This document shows positions 20,767-30,263 of a stretch of 64,000 nucleotides of DNA, one piece after another; position 1 is the stretch's first letter; each line of letters begins with the position of its first letter. The stretch spans positions 248,001-312,000 of the forward strand of contig NZ_FTOM01000001.1 in the NCBI RefSeq assembly GCF_900156695.1. Reading direction: 5' to 3'. Source of the DNA: Phaeovulum vinaykumarii (GTDB lineage: Bacteria > Pseudomonadota > Alphaproteobacteria > Rhodobacterales > Rhodobacteraceae). Under the pieces are notes generated by a model. That model was not told where the DNA came from. It saw only the letters and a program-made list of their open reading frames with translations, and made no database searches. The translations under genes and the position numbers were made by a program.

Positions 20767-21072
20767 TTATCCTTTCATCACGTTCACGTCGTCCACGTCG
20801 ATACTGCCGCGGTTGCGGTAGAAGACGACGAGGATGGCCAGCCCGATCGCGGCCTCGGCGGCGGCGACGGTCAGCACGAACATGGTGAAGACCTGCCCCA
20901 CCAGATCGCCCAGATGCGCCGAGAAGGCCACCAGGTTGATGTTCACGGCCAGAAGCATCAGCTCGATCGACATCAGGATGACGATGACGTTCTTGCGGTT
21001 CACGAAGATCCCGAAGATCCCGATCACGAACAATGCGGCGGCAACGCCCAGGTAATGTGTCAATCCGATCAT
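20767..21072 (-). CDS. nuoK: NADH-quinone oxidoreductase subunit K
   Basis: A 101-residue, three-span membrane subunit of normal length. The conserved membrane glutamates are seen in [16 protein letters not shown] and in [14 protein letters not shown]; both belong to the proton path near the quinone end. It follows nuoJ after 85 bases, the longest gap in the J-N half of the operon. Confidence 0.97.
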   Translation of the reverse strand: MIGLTHYLGVAAALFVIGIFGIFVNRKNVIVILMSIELMLLAVNINLVAFSAHLGDLVGQVFTMFVLTVAAAEAAIGLAILVVFYRNRGSIDVDDVNVMKG

Positions 21073-21157
21073 CTCATCGTCCCTCCGGGGTGTGCCCCGT
21101 CTGTGTCTCGTTGATCCGCGCCGGGGCCCTTCTCCCCTGCTCCGGCGCGGTCAGGGC

Positions 21158-21766
21158 TCAGAGCCCCTGGCCCGGTTTCACGTCGCGCAGTTCCATCGCC
21201 TTGGCGGGATCGCGGTACATCTGTTCCAGCACGTTCTGGCGCTTGACGTCCTTGCGGTGGCGCAGCGTCAGCAGGATGGCCCCGATCATGGCCACCAGCA
21301 GCACCAGACCCGACGCCTCGAAGAGATAGAGATACTTGTCATAGAGCAGCATCCCCAGCGCGCCGGTATTGGTCACGCCCTCGGCGATCGGTGCCGCGCG
21401 CAGCGCGTCCGCCCCTTCGGCGGACTGCCAGGCGGCAAAGCCGAAGCCCAGCTGGCCCAGCATCACCAGCGCGATGATGCCCCCCAGCGCCTTGTGGCCG
21501 GCGAATTCCTCCTTCAGCTCGGCGAAGTCGACGTCGAGCATCATGACGACGAAGAGGAACAGCACCGCGACGGCGCCGACATAGACGATCATCATCAGCA
21601 TGGCGACGAATTCCGCGCCCATCAGCACGAAGAGCCCCGCCGAGGAGATGAACGCCAGGATCAGCCAGAGCACCGAATGCACCGGGTTGCGCGCCAGAAC
21701 GACGCCCAGCCCCGCCAGCACCGCCGAAACCGCAAACAGCCAGAAGGCCAGCGCGAAGATCGTCAT
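21158..21766 (-). CDS. nuoJ: NADH-quinone oxidoreductase subunit J
   Basis: A 202-residue membrane subunit with five predicted spans. The conserved third-helix region reads [19 protein letters not shown], the part that changes between alpha- and pi-helix in known structures. The hydrophilic tail ends RDVKPGQGL. The ATG at 21766 overlaps the stop of the upstream decarboxylase-like gene (ATGA). The same frame is open further upstream but runs into that gene. Confidence 0.96.
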   Translation of the reverse strand: MTIFALAFWLFAVSAVLAGLGVVLARNPVHSVLWLILAFISSAGLFVLMGAEFVAMLMMIVYVGAVAVLFLFVVMMLDVDFAELKEEFAGHKALGGIIALVMLGQLGFGFAAWQSAEGADALRAAPIAEGVTNTGALGMLLYDKYLYLFEASGLVLLVAMIGAILLTLRHRKDVKRQNVLEQMYRDPAKAMELRDVKPGQGL

Positions 21767-22170
21767 TGGGTTTCCTCCGCTTCCTCGAAGACCTTGTGCG
21801 CGATCTCGAGCGCGCGGGTCATGGCGGGCACCCCGCCGAACATGCTCATCTGCCAGATCACCTCGGCGATCTCGCGCTGCGTCGCGCCCGCTTCCAGCGC
21901 GTGGCGAATGGTCAGCCGCATCTGCGGCTCGGCCTGCGCGCCCAGCACCGTCAGCGCGCCCAGGCTGACCAGAAGCCGGGTCTTGGCGTCCAGCCCCTCG
22001 CGGTTGAAGGTGCGGCCGAACCACATCTCCATCATGTCGCGGGGCATGGTCGGGAACATCCGCTCGAAGGCCTGCGGCGAGAAGGTCTCGAGCGCCGGGT
22101 TGAAGGCGCGCGCCATCTCCTGGGATTGTTCGACCAGCGTCCGGAACAGCTTGGTGAATTCCTGCGTCAT
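21763..22170 (-). CDS. Carboxymuconolactone decarboxylase/AhpD-fold protein without cysteines
   Basis: A 135-residue helical protein of the carboxymuconolactone decarboxylase superfamily: [19 protein letters not shown], then [29 protein letters not shown], then [12 protein letters not shown]. The AhpD-type members use a CxxC pair; this protein has no Cys at all, so peroxidase activity is excluded and its role is unknown. It sits between nuoI and nuoJ with four-base overlaps on the nuoJ side and with nuoI. A similar gene stands at this place in related bacteria, which suggests a complex I accessory or assembly role (inference). Confidence 0.8.
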   Translation of the reverse strand: MTQEFTKLFRTLVEQSQEMARAFNPALETFSPQAFERMFPTMPRDMMEMWFGRTFNREGLDAKTRLLVSLGALTVLGAQAEPQMRLTIRHALEAGATQREIAEVIWQMSMFGGVPAMTRALEIAHKVFEEAEETQ

Positions 22171-22658
22171 CTGTAGGGCGCGTCCATCTCGAGATTGCGG
22201 GCGATCTCGGCTTCCCAGCGCGCGCCGTTATCGAGAAGCTTGTCCTTGTCGTAGAACAGTTCCTCGCGGGTTTCGGTGGCGAATTCGAAATTCGGCCCCT
22301 CGACGATGGCATCGACCGGGCAGGCCTCCTGGCAGAAGCCGCAGTAGATGCATTTGGTCATGTCGATGTCATAGCGCGTCGTCCGGCGCGAGCCGTCGGC
22401 GCGAGGCTCGGCGTCGATGGTGATCGCCTGCGCCGGGCAGATCGCCTCGCACAGCTTGCAGGCGATGCAGCGTTCCTCGCCGTTGGGATAGCGGCGCAGC
22501 GCGTGTTCGCCACGGAACCGCGGGCTCAGCGCGCCCTTCTCGTGGGGATAGTTCAGCGTGGCCTTGGGCGCCCAGAAGTAGCGGATGCCCAGCTTGAAGC
22601 CCTTGATCATGTCAAAGAGCAGGAAGTATTTCGCCGCGCGGGTGTAATCGAGTGCCAT
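22167..22658 (-). CDS. nuoI: NADH-quinone oxidoreductase subunit I
   Basis: A 163-residue peripheral-arm subunit with two [4Fe-4S] ferredoxin motifs, [12 protein letters not shown] and [12 protein letters not shown], which hold clusters N6a and N6b near the quinone site. An N-terminal amphipathic helix ([14 protein letters not shown]) anchors it to the membrane part. The start at 22658 lies 14 bases after nuoH; upstream in-frame codons belong to the nuoH region. It overlaps the following gene by four bases. Confidence 0.98.
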   Translation of the reverse strand: MALDYTRAAKYFLLFDMIKGFKLGIRYFWAPKATLNYPHEKGALSPRFRGEHALRRYPNGEERCIACKLCEAICPAQAITIDAEPRADGSRRTTRYDIDMTKCIYCGFCQEACPVDAIVEGPNFEFATETREELFYDKDKLLDNGARWEAEIARNLEMDAPYR

Positions 22659-22672
22659 ATCTCTGCCCTCCC

Positions 22673-23710
22673 TCAGCCCAGCAGGCCCCAGCGTGCCCAG
22701 AGGCCGCCCAGGACTTCGAATTTCGCCAGGAACGCCACCAGAACGACCCAGGTCAGCGACAGCGGCAGGAACACCTTCCAGCCGATGCGCATCAGTTGGT
22801 CGTAGCGGTAACGCGGCACCAGCGCCTTGACCATGGCGAACATGAAGAACATGACCCACATCTTGGCCACCATCCACAGCGCACCGTCGGGCAGGCCGGG
22901 AATGGGCGACAGCCAGCCGCCGAAGAACAGCAGGCTCATCAGCGCGCACATCAGGAACATGGCGATATATTCACCGGCCATGAACAGCAGATAGGGCGTC
23001 GAGGAATATTCCACCATGAAGCCCGCAACCAGTTCGGATTCCGCCTCCGGCAGGTCGAAGGGCGGCCGGTTGGTCTCGGCCAGCGCCGAGATGAAGAACA
23101 GGATCACCATCGGCAGGTGCGGCAGCCAGTACCAGTTGAACAGGCCCAGATTGCCATCCTGCGCCGCGACGATATCGCCGAAATTCATCGAGCCCGTCGA
23201 GATGATGATGCCGATGATGATCAGCCCCAGCGACACCTCATAGGAGACCATCTGCGCCGCCGAGCGCAGCCCGCCCAGGAACGGATATTTCGAGTTCGAC
23301 GCCCAGCCGCCCATGATCACGCCATAGACCTCGAGCGAGGAAATGGCGAAGACGAACAGGAGCGCCACGTTGATGTCGGCCAGAACCCAGGTCGGGTTGA
23401 ACGGGATCACCGCCCAGGCCAGCATCGCCAGCACCATCGAGATCGTCGGCGCCAGGAAGAACACGAAGCGGTCCGAGCCCGCCGGCACCACGATTTCCTT
23501 GACCACGTATTTGAGCGCGTCGGCCACCGTTTGCAGCAGACCGAAGGCGCCGACCACGTTCGGGCCGCGCCGCAGCTGCACCGCCGCCCAGATCTTGCGG
23601 TCGCCATAGACCAGGAACAGAAGCGACAGCATCACGAAGGCGATGATGCCCAGCCCCTGCACGGCGATCAGCAGGAAGGTGCCCAGAGGCGTTTGAAGAA
23701 AGTCTGCCAT
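22673..23710 (-). CDS. nuoH: NADH-quinone oxidoreductase subunit H
   Basis: A 345-residue membrane subunit that forms part of the quinone chamber, with about eight spans. Conserved loops are seen: [14 protein letters not shown] near residue 42, and the acidic quinone-site segment [20 protein letters not shown] in the middle. Length is normal. It lies 13 bases after the preceding lipoprotein gene and 14 before nuoI. Confidence 0.98.
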   Translation of the reverse strand: MADFLQTPLGTFLLIAVQGLGIIAFVMLSLLFLVYGDRKIWAAVQLRRGPNVVGAFGLLQTVADALKYVVKEIVVPAGSDRFVFFLAPTISMVLAMLAWAVIPFNPTWVLADINVALLFVFAISSLEVYGVIMGGWASNSKYPFLGGLRSAAQMVSYEVSLGLIIIGIIISTGSMNFGDIVAAQDGNLGLFNWYWLPHLPMVILFFISALAETNRPPFDLPEAESELVAGFMVEYSSTPYLLFMAGEYIAMFLMCALMSLLFFGGWLSPIPGLPDGALWMVAKMWVMFFMFAMVKALVPRYRYDQLMRIGWKVFLPLSLTWVVLVAFLAKFEVLGGLWARWGLLG

Positions 23711-23723
23711 TGTCCCTGTCCCC

Positions 23724-24167
23724 TCAGACCGTCGGTATTCCCCGCTCGGCGCAATCGGCCACCGCCACTTCGGCGTCGATGGTCCGCAGCCCCCGCGGCA
23801 GCGCGGGCGAAATCATGTAGACCGCATCCGCCCGCCAGATACCGTCCTCGTTGGTGGTGCGCGTGCGCAGATGGCGCGCGAAACCATAGCCGCGGATCAG
23901 CGCATATTGCGCCGCCGCGCACGCCGCATAGGCCGAAGCCGTCTGCCGCGTGGTGTCGTCCTCGACCCGCGCGCCGGGGCGCGGCGACAGGCCGGCGCGG
24001 AACTGCACCAGCTCGCCGTCCAGAAGCCGCGTCTCCACCCCGTGAAAGGTGAAGGCCGCCGGTTTCGCCTCGGCCATGCCCGCGACCGGGCCCGGCCCGC
24101 AGGCGGCAAGTGCCGCCGCCGCCGTCAGGGGCGCAAGCGCCCGGTATCGGGTCCGCGTGGCCGTCAT
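23724..24167 (-). CDS. Small lipoprotein of unknown function within the nuo operon
   Basis: A 147-residue protein. The signal peptide ends at a lipobox, ALAAC with Cys23, so it should be a lipoprotein on the periplasmic side. The rest has a conserved-looking core ([40 protein letters not shown]) and three further Cys, but I do not recognise a family. The start overlaps the nuoG stop by four bases, and nuoH follows after 13 bases, so it is made together with complex I. Confidence 0.75.
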   Translation of the reverse strand: MTATRTRYRALAPLTAAAALAACGPGPVAGMAEAKPAAFTFHGVETRLLDGELVQFRAGLSPRPGARVEDDTTRQTASAYAACAAAQYALIRGYGFARHLRTRTTNEDGIWRADAVYMISPALPRGLRTIDAEVAVADCAERGIPTV

Positions 24168-26179
24168 TGCGCAGCCACCGCTTCGGCTGCGCGCGCGCGC
24201 GCCATCGCCGACAGCTCGGCCATCAGCGCCGAGGCCCGGGTGATGGCGTTGGTCAGGTAATGGTCGCGCACCGCATTGCGGAAATCGGCCCGTGCGGGGT
24301 CGCGCAGCGGCAAGGGCGCCCAGCCGTTGTCGGCCAGTTGATCGACCGCGCCCAGATGCGGGAAGTCCGCGATCAGCGCCCGGCGCAGCCCGGCCAGGTT
24401 GTCCCAGGGCAGCGGGGCGCCCAGCTGCGCCGAAAGCGCACGCAGGATCGCCCAGTTCTCGCGCGCCTCGCCGGGCGCGAACCCCGCGCGCAGCGCCAGC
24501 TGCGGCCGCCCTTCGGTATTGACGAACAGACCGTTCTCCTCGGTCCAGGCCGCGCCGGGCAAGATCACGTCGGCGCGATGCGCGCCGCGGTCGCCATGGC
24601 TGCCCTGATAGATCACGAAGGGCCCCGGCGCGATCTCGACCTCGTCGGCGCCCAGGTTGAAGATCGCCTCGGCGCCGTCGATGGCCACGGCCAGACCACC
24701 CTCGGTCACCGCCCCCACATCCATCGCGCCGACCCGCGCCGCGGCGGTGTGCAGGACCAGCAGTTTGGCGCCCGCGGCCTCGGCCAGACGCATGGCATGG
24801 GCCAAGACCGCCTCGCCGTCGGCTTCGTTCAGCGCACCCTGCCCCACGATCACCAGGCCGGGGCTGTCCTCGGCCGGCTGCGCCGCGGCCGCCGCGGCCA
24901 CCAGCGCCGCGCGGTCGGTGCCCAGATGGGCATAGTCATAGGTCAGATCGACCGGCGCGCCGATCAGCGCAACTTCGGCGCCCTGGATCCACGCCTTGCG
25001 GATGCGCGCGTTCAGCACCGGGGCTTCGTCGCGCGGGTTGGTGCCGACCAGCCAGATGCGGCGCGCGGTGTCGATATCTGCCACGGCCGCCGTGCCGACA
25101 TAGGCCGAGCGGTTGCCGACCGGCAGACGCGCGCCATCGACACGGCATTCGACGCGCCCGCCCAGACCCTCGATCATCCGGCGCAGCGACCAGGCGGCCT
25201 CGACCGGGACCAGATCGCCGATCAGCCCGGCCACCTTGCGCCCCTGCATGCCGCGCGCCGCCGCGGCCAGCGCCTCGGGCCAGGTGGCGGGCCGCAGACG
25301 CCCGTTCTCGCGCACATAGGGGCGATCCAGCCGCTGCCGGCGCAGCCCGTCCCACACGAAGCGCGCCTTGTCCGACAGCCATTCCTCGTTCACGCCATCA
25401 TGGTTGCGCGGCAGGATGCGCATGACCTCGCGGCCCTTGGTGTCGATGCGGATATTCGACCCCAGCGCATCCATCACGTCGATGGATTCGGTCTTGCTCA
25501 GTTCCCAGGGGCGGGCGGTGAAGGCATAGGGCTTGGAGGTCAGCGCGCCCACCGGGCACAGGTCGATGATGTTGCCCTGAAGGTTCGAGTCGAGCGTCAT
25601 CCCCAGATACGAGGTGATCTCGGCATCCTCGCCGCGGCCGGTCTGGCCCATCTGCGTGATCCCCGCGACCTCGGTCGTGAAGCGCACGCAGCGCGTGCAG
25701 GAGATGCAGCGGGTCATGCAGGTGGCCACCAGCGGCCCCAGATCCAGATCCTCGGAGGCGCGCTTGGCCTCGCGGAAGCGGCTGAAGTCCACGCCATAGG
25801 CCATCGCCTGATCTTGCAGGTCGCATTCGCCGCCCTGGTCGCAGATCGGGCAATCCAGCGGGTGGTTGATGAGCAGGAACTCCATCACCCCCTCGCGGGC
25901 CTTCTTGACCATGGGCGAATTGGTCTTGACCACCGGGGCCTCGCCGTTGGGGCCGGGGCGCAAGTCCTTGACCTGCATCGCGCACGAGGCCGTGGGCTTG
26001 GGCGGGCCGCCCACCACCTCGACCAGACACATCCGGCAATTGCCCGCGATCGACAGCCGCTCGTGGTAGCAGAAGCGCGGCACCTCGATCCCGGCGACCT
26101 CGCAGGCCTGGAGGATGGTCATCGCACCGTCAACCTCGAGCTCGTGGCCGTCGATGTTGATCTTCTTGAGGTTCGACAT
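24164..26179 (-). CDS. nuoG: NADH-quinone oxidoreductase subunit G
   Basis: A 671-residue peripheral-arm subunit that carries Fe-S clusters of the electron wire. The [2Fe-2S] site is Cys37, Cys48, Cys51 and Cys66. The His/Cys-ligated N5 site is in [17 protein letters not shown], and CISCTRC plus DLCPVGAL give the next [4Fe-4S] site. A molybdopterin-oxidoreductase-like domain without cofactor fills the C-terminal half. The start [10 protein letters not shown] is preceded by a run of lipoprotein genes (58-base gap); upstream in-frame sequence belongs to that gene's other frames. The length is like Paracoccus Nqo3. Confidence 0.97.
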   Translation of the reverse strand: MSNLKKINIDGHELEVDGAMTILQACEVAGIEVPRFCYHERLSIAGNCRMCLVEVVGGPPKPTASCAMQVKDLRPGPNGEAPVVKTNSPMVKKAREGVMEFLLINHPLDCPICDQGGECDLQDQAMAYGVDFSRFREAKRASEDLDLGPLVATCMTRCISCTRCVRFTTEVAGITQMGQTGRGEDAEITSYLGMTLDSNLQGNIIDLCPVGALTSKPYAFTARPWELSKTESIDVMDALGSNIRIDTKGREVMRILPRNHDGVNEEWLSDKARFVWDGLRRQRLDRPYVRENGRLRPATWPEALAAAARGMQGRKVAGLIGDLVPVEAAWSLRRMIEGLGGRVECRVDGARLPVGNRSAYVGTAAVADIDTARRIWLVGTNPRDEAPVLNARIRKAWIQGAEVALIGAPVDLTYDYAHLGTDRAALVAAAAAAQPAEDSPGLVIVGQGALNEADGEAVLAHAMRLAEAAGAKLLVLHTAAARVGAMDVGAVTEGGLAVAIDGAEAIFNLGADEVEIAPGPFVIYQGSHGDRGAHRADVILPGAAWTEENGLFVNTEGRPQLALRAGFAPGEARENWAILRALSAQLGAPLPWDNLAGLRRALIADFPHLGAVDQLADNGWAPLPLRDPARADFRNAVRDHYLTNAITRASALMAELSAMARARAAEAVAAQ

Positions 26180-26237
26180 GCTTCTCGTCCCTTCCCGCCC
26201 GCGCGATGCGGGCCCGTCTCCCTGTGTGATCCCGCCC

Positions 26238-26636
26238 TCAGCAGAGGTCCGGGAACCACCATTCATTGCTGCCCGGCACGTAATGCGTGCCCGTCGCCTC
26301 GGCGCGCGCGCGGCGGCCCCGCGCCGTGCACCACGCCCGCGCAACCGCCTCGGCGGTGGCGAAATCCGTCGGACCGGCCAGCACCACGCCGGGGCGGCGC
26401 TGCCCGCTGTCGGTCTCGACCCAGACCATCGCCGGGTCGCCCGCATCCTGCCCGGCCCTCTCGGCCATCATGTAGACCGGCACCGCGCGGCCATGGCCGA
26501 CGGCATAGGTCGTGCCCGCATGCGCGAACGGGCGCAGCGTCACGCCATCAAGCGTGGCCGCGCGCGCCCCGGCGCCGCCATCCCCGGCCATGCAGCCGGC
26601 CAGCACAACGCAGATCCCCGCAAGCACCCGTCTCAT
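26238..26636 (-). CDS. Small lipoprotein of unknown function, second of the pre-nuoG cluster
   Basis: A 132-residue protein with an N-terminal signal and lipobox VLAGC (Cys15). The mature part has two further Cys ([24 protein letters not shown] at the very C-terminus) that could pair. No family recognised. The ORF shares a four-base overlap with the preceding lipoprotein gene, and nuoG begins 58 bases after it. Its ending, with aromatic residues and a terminal Cys, is like that of the neighbour (IFPGGC), so the two may be diverged relatives. Confidence 0.7.
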   Translation of the reverse strand: MRRVLAGICVVLAGCMAGDGGAGARAATLDGVTLRPFAHAGTTYAVGHGRAVPVYMMAERAGQDAGDPAMVWVETDSGQRRPGVVLAGPTDFATAEAVARAWCTARGRRARAEATGTHYVPGSNEWWFPDLC

Positions 26637-26926
26637 GCGCAGCCCCCCGGAAAGATCCAGGCGCCATCGCGGAAATTGTCATCCACCCCCGAGGCGACCT
26701 TGCCGCCGCAGGCCTGATCGGCCACCCGCCGCGCGTCATAGCCGTCGGCATAGGTGAAAGGCACCTGCGCGCGGGTCACGATGACCGCGCCCGCCGGGCC
26801 CCATTCGGCGTGATGGCCCTGCACCAGCGCCAGCACCGGGCGGCGCGGATCACCGCCATCGGGGCCGATGGGCCCCGCACAGCCCGCAAGCGCGAGAGGA
26901 ACCAGAAGAACAGCGGCGGCGCGCAT
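26633..26926 (-). CDS. Very small lipoprotein of unknown function
   Basis: A 97-residue protein with lipobox LALAGC (Cys16). The mature part includes VPFTYADGYDARRVADQACG and ends [14 protein letters not shown]. No family recognised. The ATG shares one base with the previous stop (TGATG), and its own end overlaps the next lipoprotein gene by four bases. It resembles that gene in order of features: lipobox, a short VxVTxxxxPFTYA-like part, then an aromatic/Cys ending. Confidence 0.65.
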   Translation of the reverse strand: MRAAAVLLVPLALAGCAGPIGPDGGDPRRPVLALVQGHHAEWGPAGAVIVTRAQVPFTYADGYDARRVADQACGGKVASGVDDNFRDGAWIFPGGCA

Positions 26927-27435
26927 CACATCCCCCTTGCGTCGATGGGCGGACAGGCCGCGGCGATGCGGTAGAGATGCGCCCCGATCACCTCGACACC
27001 CGCGGGCGCAGGCACCGGGGCATTGGCCGTGGGGCAGACCGCCAGCACCGCAGCCACGACGCCCTTCTTGAGCTCGATCGCGTCGGTTTCGGTCACGCCC
27101 TCGAGCGTCACCTCGAAATACGAGGCCAGCCCGTCCCAATGGAGACAGCCCTCATCGCCGGTGGCGCCGGGCGGGCATTCCATGCCGCCGGTCATGACGT
27201 CGTTGAAATAGGCGACCTGCGCGCCGGTCGCGCCCTCGGCCATGCGCAGATGACGGCGCAGCGCCGGGCGATGCCCCTGCGCGGCCAGGCTCTGCGAATG
27301 CACGCCCGAGGCCTGGGCCACCGCCCCCCCCGGCAGCGCCCCGAGCGCCAGCAGACCGGCCAGCACGGCACGCCCCGCGGGCGCCGCGATCGCCGCGCGC
27401 CCCCCCGTCCCGATGCTGATGCCGTTGCGCGTCAT
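26926..27435 (-). CDS. Secreted protein of unknown function within the nuo operon
   Basis: A 169-residue protein. It has a long N-terminal region with a hydrophobic core (AVLAGLLALGALPGGAVAQA), consistent with a Sec signal cleaved near residue 41 rather than a lipobox. The mature part holds four Cys (MECPPG, EGCLHW, LAVCPT, AACPPI) that could form disulfides, consistent with the periplasm. No family recognised. It is 9 bases after the DUF5333-like gene and shares one base with the following small lipoprotein gene. Confidence 0.7.
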   Translation of the reverse strand: MTRNGISIGTGGRAAIAAPAGRAVLAGLLALGALPGGAVAQASGVHSQSLAAQGHRPALRRHLRMAEGATGAQVAYFNDVMTGGMECPPGATGDEGCLHWDGLASYFEVTLEGVTETDAIELKKGVVAAVLAVCPTANAPVPAPAGVEVIGAHLYRIAAACPPIDARGM

Positions 27436-27444
27436 GTCCGTGAC

Positions 27445-27876
27445 CTAATTCCCGAGAAGATAGGCGCCGATGGCGCTGTTGAGGGCAATCTCCTTCCGGC
27501 CCGCGGCACAGAAGGTCTGCGGCTCGCCGATGACGATGTGCCGCTTCTCGACATAGGCGAAGATCTCGCGCTGGACGCGGGCCTTGTCGATCCGGGTCTT
27601 CCAGTCGTGCAACTGGGCCGCCGTCACACCTTGCGCGCGCGCCTTGTTGGCCAGCGCCGATTTCACCAGCCCTTCGCGGCGGCCGTCATAGCGCAGCTCG
27701 CGGCATTCCTTGGCCAGAACCTGCGCCGTGGCGATGGCCATCGCCTGGGCGTAGATGTCATTGCGAACATCGCCCCCCCGCGGGATCGACACGGGCTTGG
27801 GCGGCGCGGCCGGCTCCGGCGCGACACAGCCCGCCAGCACCGCCGTGGCCGCCAGGATCAGGGCCAGGGACCGCAT
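27445..27876 (-). CDS. Putative DUF5333-type lipoprotein within the nuo operon
   Basis: A 143-residue protein with lipobox VLAGC (Cys17) and an otherwise helical mature part (YAQAMAIATAQVLAKECREL; TRIDKARVQREIFAYVEKRH; ending IGAYLLGN). From memory it resembles the DUF5333 family that sits after nuoF in other Rhodobacteraceae; I could not check this. A GTG at 27885 would overlap the nuoF stop as GTGA and add three residues; neither start has a clear ribosome-binding site. Confidence 0.75.
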   Translation of the reverse strand: MRSLALILAATAVLAGCVAPEPAAPPKPVSIPRGGDVRNDIYAQAMAIATAQVLAKECRELRYDGRREGLVKSALANKARAQGVTAAQLHDWKTRIDKARVQREIFAYVEKRHIVIGEPQTFCAAGRKEIALNSAIGAYLLGN

Positions 27877-27881
27877 GCCGC

Positions 27882-29177
27882 TCACTCTGCCGCCATGGCG
27901 CCGGACCGGCCCGTCTTGCGCGCCTTGATCCGGTCCTCGATCTCGTCGCGGAAATGCCGCACGAGGCCCTGGATCGGCCAGGCCGCGGCATCCCCCAGCG
28001 CGCAGATCGTGTGGCCCTCGACCTGCTTGGTCACCGACAGCAACATGTCGATTTCCTCGATCTCGGCCTCGCCGGTCACCAGGCGGTCCATGATCCGCAT
28101 CATCCAGCCGGTGCCCTCGCGGCAGGGGGTGCATTGCCCGCAGCTCTCGTGCTTGTAGAATTTCGACAGCCGCCAGATCGCCTTGATGACATCGGTCGAC
28201 TGGTCCATCACGATCACGGCCGCCGTGCCCAGACCCGAGCGCTGCTCGCGCAGCCAGTCGAAGTCCATGATCGCCTCGTCGCATTGCGCGGCGTTGAGCA
28301 TGGGCACCGACGAGCCGCCGGGGATCACCGCCTTGAGGTTCTGCCAGCCGCCGCGGACACCGCCGCAATGCCGCTCCAGCAGCTCGCGCAGCGGGATCGA
28401 CATCGCTTCCTCGACCACGCAGGGCGCGTTGACATGCCCCGAGATGGCAAAGAGCTTGGTGCCCGCGTTGTTGGGCCGGCCGATGCCGGCGAACCACGCC
28501 CCGCCGCGGCGCAGGATGGTGGGCACGACGGCGATCGATTCGACATTGTTGACCGTGGTCGGGCAGCCATAGAGCCCCGAGCCCGCCGGGAACGGCGGCT
28601 TCATCCGCGGCATGCCCTTCTTGCCCTCGAGGCTCTCGATCAGGGCGGTTTCCTCGCCGCAGATATAGGCGCCGGCGCCGTGATGCAGGTAAAGGTCGTA
28701 ATCATAGCCCGACCCGCAGGCATTGCGCCCCAGAAGGCCCGCGTCATAGGCCTCGTCGATGGCGGCCTGAAGCGCCTCGCGCTCGCGGATGTATTCGCCG
28801 CGGATGTAGATATAGCCCGCCACCGCATTCATGGCGAAACCGGCGATCAGCGCCCCCTCGATCAGCGTATGCGGATCGTGGCGCATGATCTCGCGGTCCT
28901 TGCAGGTGCCCGGCTCGGATTCGTCGGCATTGATGACCAGATAGGCCGGGCGGCCGTCCGATTGCTTGGGCATGAACGACCATTTGAGCCCGGTCGGGAA
29001 ACCCGCGCCGCCGCGTCCGCGCAGCCCCGAGGTCTTCATCTCCTCGATGATCCAGTCGCGGCCCTTGGCCAGGATATCGGCCGTCCCGTCCCAGGCGCCG
29101 CGGCGGCGCGCGGCGGCAAGGCTGCGCTCACCCATCCCGTAGAGGTTGGTGAAGATGCGATCCTCGTCTTTCAGCAT
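27882..29177 (-). CDS. nuoF: NADH-quinone oxidoreductase subunit F
   Basis: A 431-residue NADH- and FMN-binding subunit, the entry point for electrons. [16 protein letters not shown] (51-66) is the NADH/FMN glycine-rich loop. [19 protein letters not shown] is the FMN/NADH segment, and [12 protein letters not shown] plus a later HTICALGD hold the N3 [4Fe-4S] cluster. AGGGA lies 7 bases before the ATG. Unusually, 1.09 kb separate it from the upstream gene of the operon, so it may have a promoter of its own. Confidence 0.98.
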   Translation of the reverse strand: MLKDEDRIFTNLYGMGERSLAAARRRGAWDGTADILAKGRDWIIEEMKTSGLRGRGGAGFPTGLKWSFMPKQSDGRPAYLVINADESEPGTCKDREIMRHDPHTLIEGALIAGFAMNAVAGYIYIRGEYIREREALQAAIDEAYDAGLLGRNACGSGYDYDLYLHHGAGAYICGEETALIESLEGKKGMPRMKPPFPAGSGLYGCPTTVNNVESIAVVPTILRRGGAWFAGIGRPNNAGTKLFAISGHVNAPCVVEEAMSIPLRELLERHCGGVRGGWQNLKAVIPGGSSVPMLNAAQCDEAIMDFDWLREQRSGLGTAAVIVMDQSTDVIKAIWRLSKFYKHESCGQCTPCREGTGWMMRIMDRLVTGEAEIEEIDMLLSVTKQVEGHTICALGDAAAWPIQGLVRHFRDEIEDRIKARKTGRSGAMAAE

Positions 29178-29634
29178 GCGCTTTTCCCTGCTGGCGCCCC
29201 CCGAACCCGAACCCGGACCCCGAAGCCACCCGTTGCGGCCGGGCCCGAGGGCCGACCTGTCTCCCGTTCGCGGGCCACCCCCCCTAGGGGGCCCCGCCTT
29301 CCCTTTCCGCCGAGGCTTGCCCCGGCGTCCCGCGTCGCACGGCCCGCATGGCGGGCCGCCGTTCCCAGGCCCGCGTCACACGGGCTCCCTCCTGGGGCCG
29401 CATGGCGCGGCGAAATCTCTGCCCCGGCCCCGACCGGACCGCACGGGCGCCGCGGGCCCCGGACGAAGGCGAAGCGCAAAGGCCCCGGCCTTTCCGTCCT
29501 GCCCCCCGGCTTTCGTCCCTTCCCCGTATCGCCACCGCGCGGGCGGCGCCCGGCGACGCGTCGTCGCGCAGCGCGCCCGCGGCGGGCAATCGGGCCGGTC
29601 GCCGGGACCGGTCACGGGACGAGCGACCGGGACG

Positions 29635-29670
29635 GGACCGATCTCGGCGCGACCGGTCTCGGCGGGACTG
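29635..29670. repeat. Imperfect 15-bp tandem repeats
   Basis: Units GACCGATCTCGGCGC and GACCGGTCTCGGCGG follow each other, with a degenerate third (GACTGGCCGCGG...) after and similar GGGACNGG units before. The array lies in the gene-free stretch upstream of nuoF. Confidence 0.5.
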
Positions 29671-30187
29671 GCCGCGGGGCGAAGAGCACAACGAAACGCA
29701 GCCCTGCGTTCCGGCTCGATCCGCCCGGGCCCGCCCCGGCGTTCGTCCTGTCCCCACCCCGGCCAGCCCTGGCCGCATCGGCGGGAAACCTCCACCGGGA
29801 CCGGGCGCGCCGCTTTGCCACATGGTCTTTGCGGGGCCGCCGCGCGAACCAGAAAGTCAAGCTTGCCCCGATCACGGGCGGGCCAGACATCCGGATGCCC
29901 GCGCATCCACAAATCTGCCCCTGTCGCCGGCCGCCCTTGCGGACCGGCCCTCCGGCATGAGCTGCACCCAGGCAATGCGATGCAGGAAAGATGCCGGGCA
30001 GCGCCCCTCTTTTCCTGCGGTCTCACCTGCACCGGACCCTTCCGGCGCGCCGCGATGCGCGCCCCCTCCGGTTGCGCGCGCGGTGCAGTCACGTCCCCCG
30101 TCCGCCGGCCCTCCGGCTTTGGGGAGCACCCTGCCCGAACCCAAGGGGACCGGGCAGAGGGCGAGTTCAAACCCCGAGGCCCTGCCA

Positions 30188-30225
30188 GCCCGGCGGGAAC
30201 GACATTGCGGTCGCGCCCGCCGGGC
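30188..30225 (-). terminator. Strong hairpin after the small membrane-protein gene in the nuo operon
   Basis: Ten-base arms (GCCCGGCGGG at 30188-30197, CCCGCCGGGC at 30216-30225) with an 18-nt loop lie about 40 bases downstream of the minus-strand membrane-protein gene. No T-run follows, so it may be a factor-dependent terminator, an attenuator or an mRNA 3'-end stabiliser rather than a classical terminator. Confidence 0.4.
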
Positions 30226-30263
30226 CCCGCATCACGCGAGGCAGGACCGTCGGCCGAAGCACC

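Larger units (their letters stand above)
29178..30263. other. 1.09-kb GC-rich stretch without a supportable gene, inside the nuo operon
   Basis: Long open frames exist on both strands here but all give Arg/Pro/Ala-rich low-complexity sequence without start signals or any family likeness. Visible structure: a CCCCCTAGGGGG palindrome (29280-29291); imperfect 15-bp tandem units of type GACCGRTCTCGGCG (about 29635-29670) beside two GACCGGTC palindromes; an inverted repeat AACGCAG-CC-CTGCGTT (29695-29710); two copies of CCGGCCCTCCGGC; and a long hairpin at 30188-30225. It could hold a promoter for nuoF, a decayed gene or a structured RNA. None is shown. Confidence 0.6.

Noticed and set aside
24164-26179. 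Possible N7 cluster motif in NuoG
   Set aside because: I could not find the additional CxxCxxxC pattern of N7-bearing NuoG; the seen cysteines account for the standard clusters only.
29376-30170. A 264-codon minus-strand frame and overlapping plus-strand frames in the gene-free stretch
   Set aside because: Arg/Pro/Gly-rich, many Cys and Trp in a random pattern, no start signal, no likeness to any family, and competing frames of the same quality on both strands.
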